DNA from: Calditrichota bacterium
GTDB lineage: Bacteria > Calditrichota > Calditrichia > RBG-13-44-9 > J075
NCBI GenBank assembly: GCA_003695285.1
Contig: RFIL01000435.1
Coordinates: forward strand, 1 to 23,856
Reading direction: 5' to 3'
Length of the DNA: 23,856 bases
Shown here piece after piece: positions 22,942 to 23,856 of this stretch. Position numbers and translations under genes: made by a program. Position 1 is the stretch's first letter, and each line of letters opens with the position of its first letter. The notes under the pieces are model-generated. The model had not been told where the DNA came from. It did not search any database and worked only from the letters and a program-made list of their open reading frames with translations.

Positions 22942-23856
22942 TCAAATTCAGTATCTCAGGAGTAAATTGCATATTCGGGAAATAATCCCATACGTTTTGG
23001 GTGTATTGAGTTTGATATCTCTGATGAGTTGTAGCAAAAATTGGAAGGATTACGCTGAAGAATATCGAACAATTTTGCAACAAAAGGATCCTGCCGCTGC
23101 AGAAAGTTTTAAGGTGGTTGAAAGAACCGTTGGGCATGAAGAACTTCAGGTTCGTGATGCCTGTGTGAGTTGTCACCAGGGAGTGGATAATCCGCTCATG
23201 GTAGATGAAACTCAGCCGTTTACAACACATCCTGGGGATTTTCTTAGAAAGCATGATTGGGAAAAAATCGGCTGTACCCTCTGTCATGGAGGACATGGGG
23301 AGGCATTGTCGGCCAGTTCGGCGCACCAGGGAATGTATCGGTATGAGATGATCCAGGTGACCTGCCATCAATGCCATCCGCGTAGTCAAAAGTTGCCCAA
23401 TGCCCCACAACTGAGTAATGGAAAGGAAATCTTTGTCAAATTTCAATGTAGCGGATGTCATTATGTAGAAGGATTAGCACCGGATCGTCAGGGGCCCTCA
23501 TTGGAAGGAATCGGGAGTCGGGTGGATCGGAAATGGCTGAAACACTGGCTGATGAATCCCACAGAAATGATGCCGAACGCTAAAATGCCTAATTTCTACC
23601 TTTCGCCTGAATACGCCGATGCTCTTGCCGCATATCTGATGACCTTCAAAGATCAGACTCTGGATGCCTTACCAGACCCACCGGAAGGTGATATTACAGA
23701 AGGGGGAAATTTACTGCGCCTGGCACGATGTATTAGCTGTCATCCCTTTAATGGGCGAGGTGGTTATTTAGGCCCCGATTTAGGGCGCATCGGTAATAAA
23801 AGTACCCGGAAATTCATTTTCCAGAAAATTAAAAATCCCCGTTATTTTGAACCCAA
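22934..23856 (+). CDS. Multiheme cytochrome c lipoprotein, 5' part (runs off the right edge)
   Basis: 307 codons visible. Lipoprotein leader with lipobox LMSC and lipidated Cys33 (SLISLMSC). Five CXXCH sites occur so far at 77-81, 114-118, 144-148, 172-176 and 266-270. The first three form a compact block (DACVSCHQG, GCTLCHGGHGEA, TCHQCHP) of the kind seen in multiheme cytochromes with HPG and CHGG segments. The fourth and fifth sit in class-I-like domains (FQCSGCHY ... AAYLMTF; RCISCHPFNGRGG). An AGGAG 7 nt before the ATG at 22934 favours this start; an in-frame ATG at 22928 is too close to it. It overlaps the tetraheme gene by 8 nt, so it is coupled to it. It may link to an oxidase or other partner beyond the edge. 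Confidence 0.85.
   Translation, partial: MNSQIQYLRSKLHIREIIPYVLGVLSLISLMSCSKNWKDYAEEYRTILQQKDPAAAESFKVVERTVGHEELQVRDACVSCHQGVDNPLMVDETQPFTTHPGDFLRKHDWEKIGCTLCHGGHGEALSASSAHQGMYRYEMIQVTCHQCHPRSQKLPNAPQLSNGKEIFVKFQCSGCHYVEGLAPDRQGPSLEGIGSRVDRKWLKHWLMNPTEMMPNAKMPNFYLSPEYADALAAYLMTFKDQTLDALPDPPEGDITEGGNLLRLARCISCHPFNGRGGYLGPDLGRIGNKSTRKFIFQKIKNPRYFEP

Noticed and set aside
22868..23461. 197-aa minus-strand ORF near the right edge
   Set aside because: Antisense to the multiheme lipoprotein gene, whose five CXXCH sites and leader show the plus strand is coding.
1..23856. CRISPR arrays, insertion sequences, tRNA or rRNA genes
   Set aside because: No spaced direct repeats, transposase signatures, terminal inverted repeats or RNA-gene-like sequence were seen on either strand.

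Overview
The window comes from a Gram-negative bacterium of moderate GC content (roughly mid-40s %, judged by eye). It encodes outer-membrane and lipoprotein-type proteins, several c-type cytochromes and a sigma-54 regulatory pair. The mix (yebC-ruvC-ruvA / ruvB-queA housekeeping block, SPOR and Ig-repeat lipoproteins, Act/Qrc-like respiratory complex) would fit a deep-branching environmental lineage such as an FCB-group or Calditrichota-like bacterium. That placement is inference only; no marker here fixes it.

Layout. (1) 1-4852, minus strand: the 5' part of a glutamate formimidoyltransferase gene, a 965-aa soluble hybrid histidine kinase (PAS-GAF-PAS-PAS-HisKA-HATPase-REC), and a lipoprotein with three Ig-like repeats that ends at a strong intrinsic terminator. 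(2) A 315-bp AT-rich divergent intergenic region with a CRP/FNR-like palindrome. (3) 5168-10120, plus strand: SPOR lipoprotein, yebC, ruvC, ruvA, then ruvB (own candidate promoter) overlapping queA. (4) 10292-14100: an NtrB-like membrane histidine kinase and an NtrC-family sigma-54 activator, joined by an ATGA overlap and closed by an intrinsic terminator. (5) 14321 to the right edge: a redox gene cluster. It starts behind a sigma-54-like -24/-12 element and contains a monoheme cytochrome-porin fusion (Cyc2-like architecture), a cupredoxin, a membrane-anchored pentaheme cytochrome, a Tat-exported MopB-family protein, a 4x[4Fe-4S] ferredoxin subunit, a 10-TM NrfD/ActC-like quinone-site protein, a two-TM small protein, a tetraheme cytochrome built from four tandem monoheme units, and a multiheme lipoprotein cut by the window end.

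How it may work. The five genes from the pentaheme cytochrome to the NrfD-like protein, with the tetraheme protein behind them, match the logic of alternative complex III (Act) and Qrc complexes, which move electrons between the membrane quinone pool and periplasmic carriers. The B subunit is split into two genes here (Qrc-like), and no ActD or ActF partner is visible in the window. The upstream porin-cytochrome and cupredoxin could extend the chain through the periplasm to the outer membrane. At least 15 CXXCH haem sites lie between 14.3 kb and the edge. The two-component pair directly upstream is the obvious candidate regulator of the cluster. Direction of electron flow and the external donor or acceptor cannot be read from the sequence.
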